39,030 nt of DNA from a virus. How positions within the stretch are numbered: the stretch's first letter is position 1; each line of letters begins with the position of its first letter. This document shows positions 37,863-39,030 of the stretch, piece by piece. The stretch spans positions 1-39,030 of IMG/VR virus record IMGVR_UViG_3300023172_000076; one strand, written 5' to 3'. The notes beneath the pieces are model-generated. The model had not been told where the DNA came from and did not search any database. It saw only the letters and a list, made by a program, of their open reading frames with translations. The translations under genes were made by a program, and so were the position numbers.

Positions 37863-39030
37863 AATGATACGCTCCTTTAGTGGTTTTCTTGGGAAGTTTG
37901 CCGCCTCTCACCTTGGTGCCAGATGTTTCACCGTAACCTTCGGGATGCTTGCCTGCTTTGGTCTTACCGATAGAATCGGACTTTGCCTTACTACCCTTCT
38001 CAGTGTAGTGAAGTTTAGCAGACTTGTCCTTATCTTTGGTGATCACAGATTCTTGCCCATGCTTGCGTCCCAGACGACGCATTACTTTACCAAATCTACG
38101 CTTAGACATCTTATCAGGTTTTGATGTCTGATAGGAAACCTCACGACCAGTTTCACCACTGCCATACTTATACTCGCCCACACCTTTCTTGTGACCGATA
38201 CCGTGCTTCTTGAGATCTTTCTCAAGAGTCTTACGACCCTCACGATTCTTCTTCTCGTCATCGCCACGGTCAGCAGAAATGTGACCAGTAACTTGAGTCT
38301 TGGACTTTTGCATCATGCGACCAGTGCGGTTGCCTTCTGCAATAAACTCACGATAGGTCTTCTGACAATCTTCTTTCTTCAGACCAATCTTACGAGCGAT
38401 CTTACCGACGATACCTTCTTTCTTCTTTGCTTTAGCAGCGTCGAGACGCTTCTGAATCTCAGGAGAATACTTGACAGATCTCTTCGACGTTTCTGCTTTC
38501 TTACGCTTGGCATAATCCATGTAGGATTCACCAGGCTTGGTTGTCTTGCTGTAATCCTTCTTGGGTTTAGCAGCATCAGCACGATCTTCACGAGCACGCT
38601 GGTTAGCACCAGGACCACCCAGTTTGCGATCCTTCTCGGGATCGGGATGCCAGAAGTCACCACGCTCATTGATCTGCTCACCTTCTGGTTCAAAAGAGTT
38701 ATACATTGCAGGATTTCTCCTCTGACCGTCAGCATGTCTGACCAATCTTGCTAGTTTTTTGAGATCTCTCTGTCTGTCCTTATTGTCCTTGAAAGCGTAT
38801 GCTGCTTTCTTGTCATCCTTAGGAGCAGGTTCTTTCGCAATCTTCTCATATTTTGCTCTATCTACTGCTTCACCGATATCATCACCACCGACTTTCATGT
38901 TTCTTGGAGAAGGAGTGATACCAGCAACTTTGATGCCTCTTGCTCTCAACTTGTTCTTGAAGAGATCCATCTTAGTTGGAAGTTCTCTCGCATCTTCCTT
39001 ATCACATTCGCAAGGAGATTTGCCACACTT
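37855..39030 (-). CDS. Large basic protein, 5' end beyond window
   Basis: The ATG at 38970 has no ribosome site, and the frame stays open to the window edge, where it reads KCGKSPCECDKEDARELPTK before MDLFKNKLRARGIKV. That Cys-rich opening is one I remember from cyanophage proteins, so the true start is upstream of 39030 on this strand. The 371+ residues are very rich in Lys, Arg, Asp and Gly, with many charged helical segments (KKEGIVGKIARKIGLKKEDC, YREFIAEGNRTGRMMQKSKT). Probably a DNA-binding or virion core protein; no known enzyme motif is seen. Confidence 0.8.
   Translation of the reverse strand, partial: KCGKSPCECDKEDARELPTKMDLFKNKLRARGIKVAGITPSPRNMKVGGDDIGEAVDRAKYEKIAKEPAPKDDKKAAYAFKDNKDRQRDLKKLARLVRHADGQRRNPAMYNSFEPEGEQINERGDFWHPDPEKDRKLGGPGANQRAREDRADAAKPKKDYSKTTKPGESYMDYAKRKKAETSKRSVKYSPEIQKRLDAAKAKKKEGIVGKIARKIGLKKEDCQKTYREFIAEGNRTGRMMQKSKTQVTGHISADRGDDEKKNREGRKTLEKDLKKHGIGHKKGVGEYKYGSGETGREVSYQTSKPDKMSKRRFGKVMRRLGRKHGQESVITKDKDKSAKLHYTEKGSKAKSDSIGKTKAGKHPEGYGETSGTKVRGGKLPKKTTKGAYHYG

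Noticed and set aside
1-39030. CRISPR arrays, insertion sequences, integrase or attachment sites
   Set aside because: No repeated spacer pattern, transposase motif or integrase was seen. The tRNA genes show no duplicated 3' ends that would mark an integration site.

Overview
The window is a piece of a T4-like cyanophage genome (a myovirus of marine Synechococcus or Prochlorococcus). The evidence is a nearly complete set of T4-type core genes: clamp and clamp loader (gp45, gp44, gp62), regA, recombination genes (gp46, gp47, uvsW, uvsY), late sigma factor gp55, and the head, neck and tail genes gp17 to gp23. These sit beside typical cyanophage cargo: a plastocyanin gene (petE), a CobS-like AAA+ ATPase, 2OG-Fe(II) oxygenases and several tRNAs. 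Gene names come from motifs and remembered family sequences; no database search was possible.

Layout from left to right. Positions 1-1279 read on the plus strand and encode secreted-looking proteins of unknown role. Everything from 1266 onward reads on the minus strand, so transcription runs from high to low coordinates. Positions 1266-4180 hold uncharacterised genes, several membrane-anchored. Positions 4206-10363 are the replication operon (gp45, gp44, gp62, regA). It is interrupted by two 2OG-Fe(II) oxygenases, a Dam-type methylase, a second methyltransferase and two small conserved genes, nearly all joined by start/stop overlaps. Positions 10398-13663 hold the cobS-like ATPase and a large partner with a HExxH motif and a von Willebrand A domain. 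Positions 13660-14974 hold a basic micro-ORF and two more 2OG-Fe(II) oxygenases. Positions 15001-15435 carry tRNA-Ala, tRNA-Thr, tRNA-Asp and a tRNA-like element with a malformed anticodon arm. Positions 15435-19411 carry gp46, gp47, small genes and gp55, the last behind a near-consensus sigma-70 promoter.

Positions 19524-21850 carry uvsW and uvsY. Positions 21854-33060 are the late structural block: a tail-tube-fold protein, gp23, gp22, gp21, a small core protein, gp20, gp19, gp18 and gp17. Several of these genes are preceded by T4-type late promoter elements (TATAAATA, CATAAATA or TCTAAATA). Positions 33058-36067 are a dense run of very small genes, nine of them single-helix membrane proteins, around a thermonuclease-like gene and petE. 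Positions 36155-39030 carry a probable virion protein and basic lysine-rich proteins; the last one runs off the window.

Working together: early host-type promoters would turn on gp55 and the replication operon. gp55 would then redirect host RNA polymerase to the late promoters that drive capsid and tail genes. petE and the nearby membrane micro-proteins probably act on the host thylakoid or envelope during infection. The least explained parts are the micro-protein string at 33.6-36.1 kb, the four 2OG-Fe(II) oxygenases, the cobS/VWA pair and the odd tRNA-like element.
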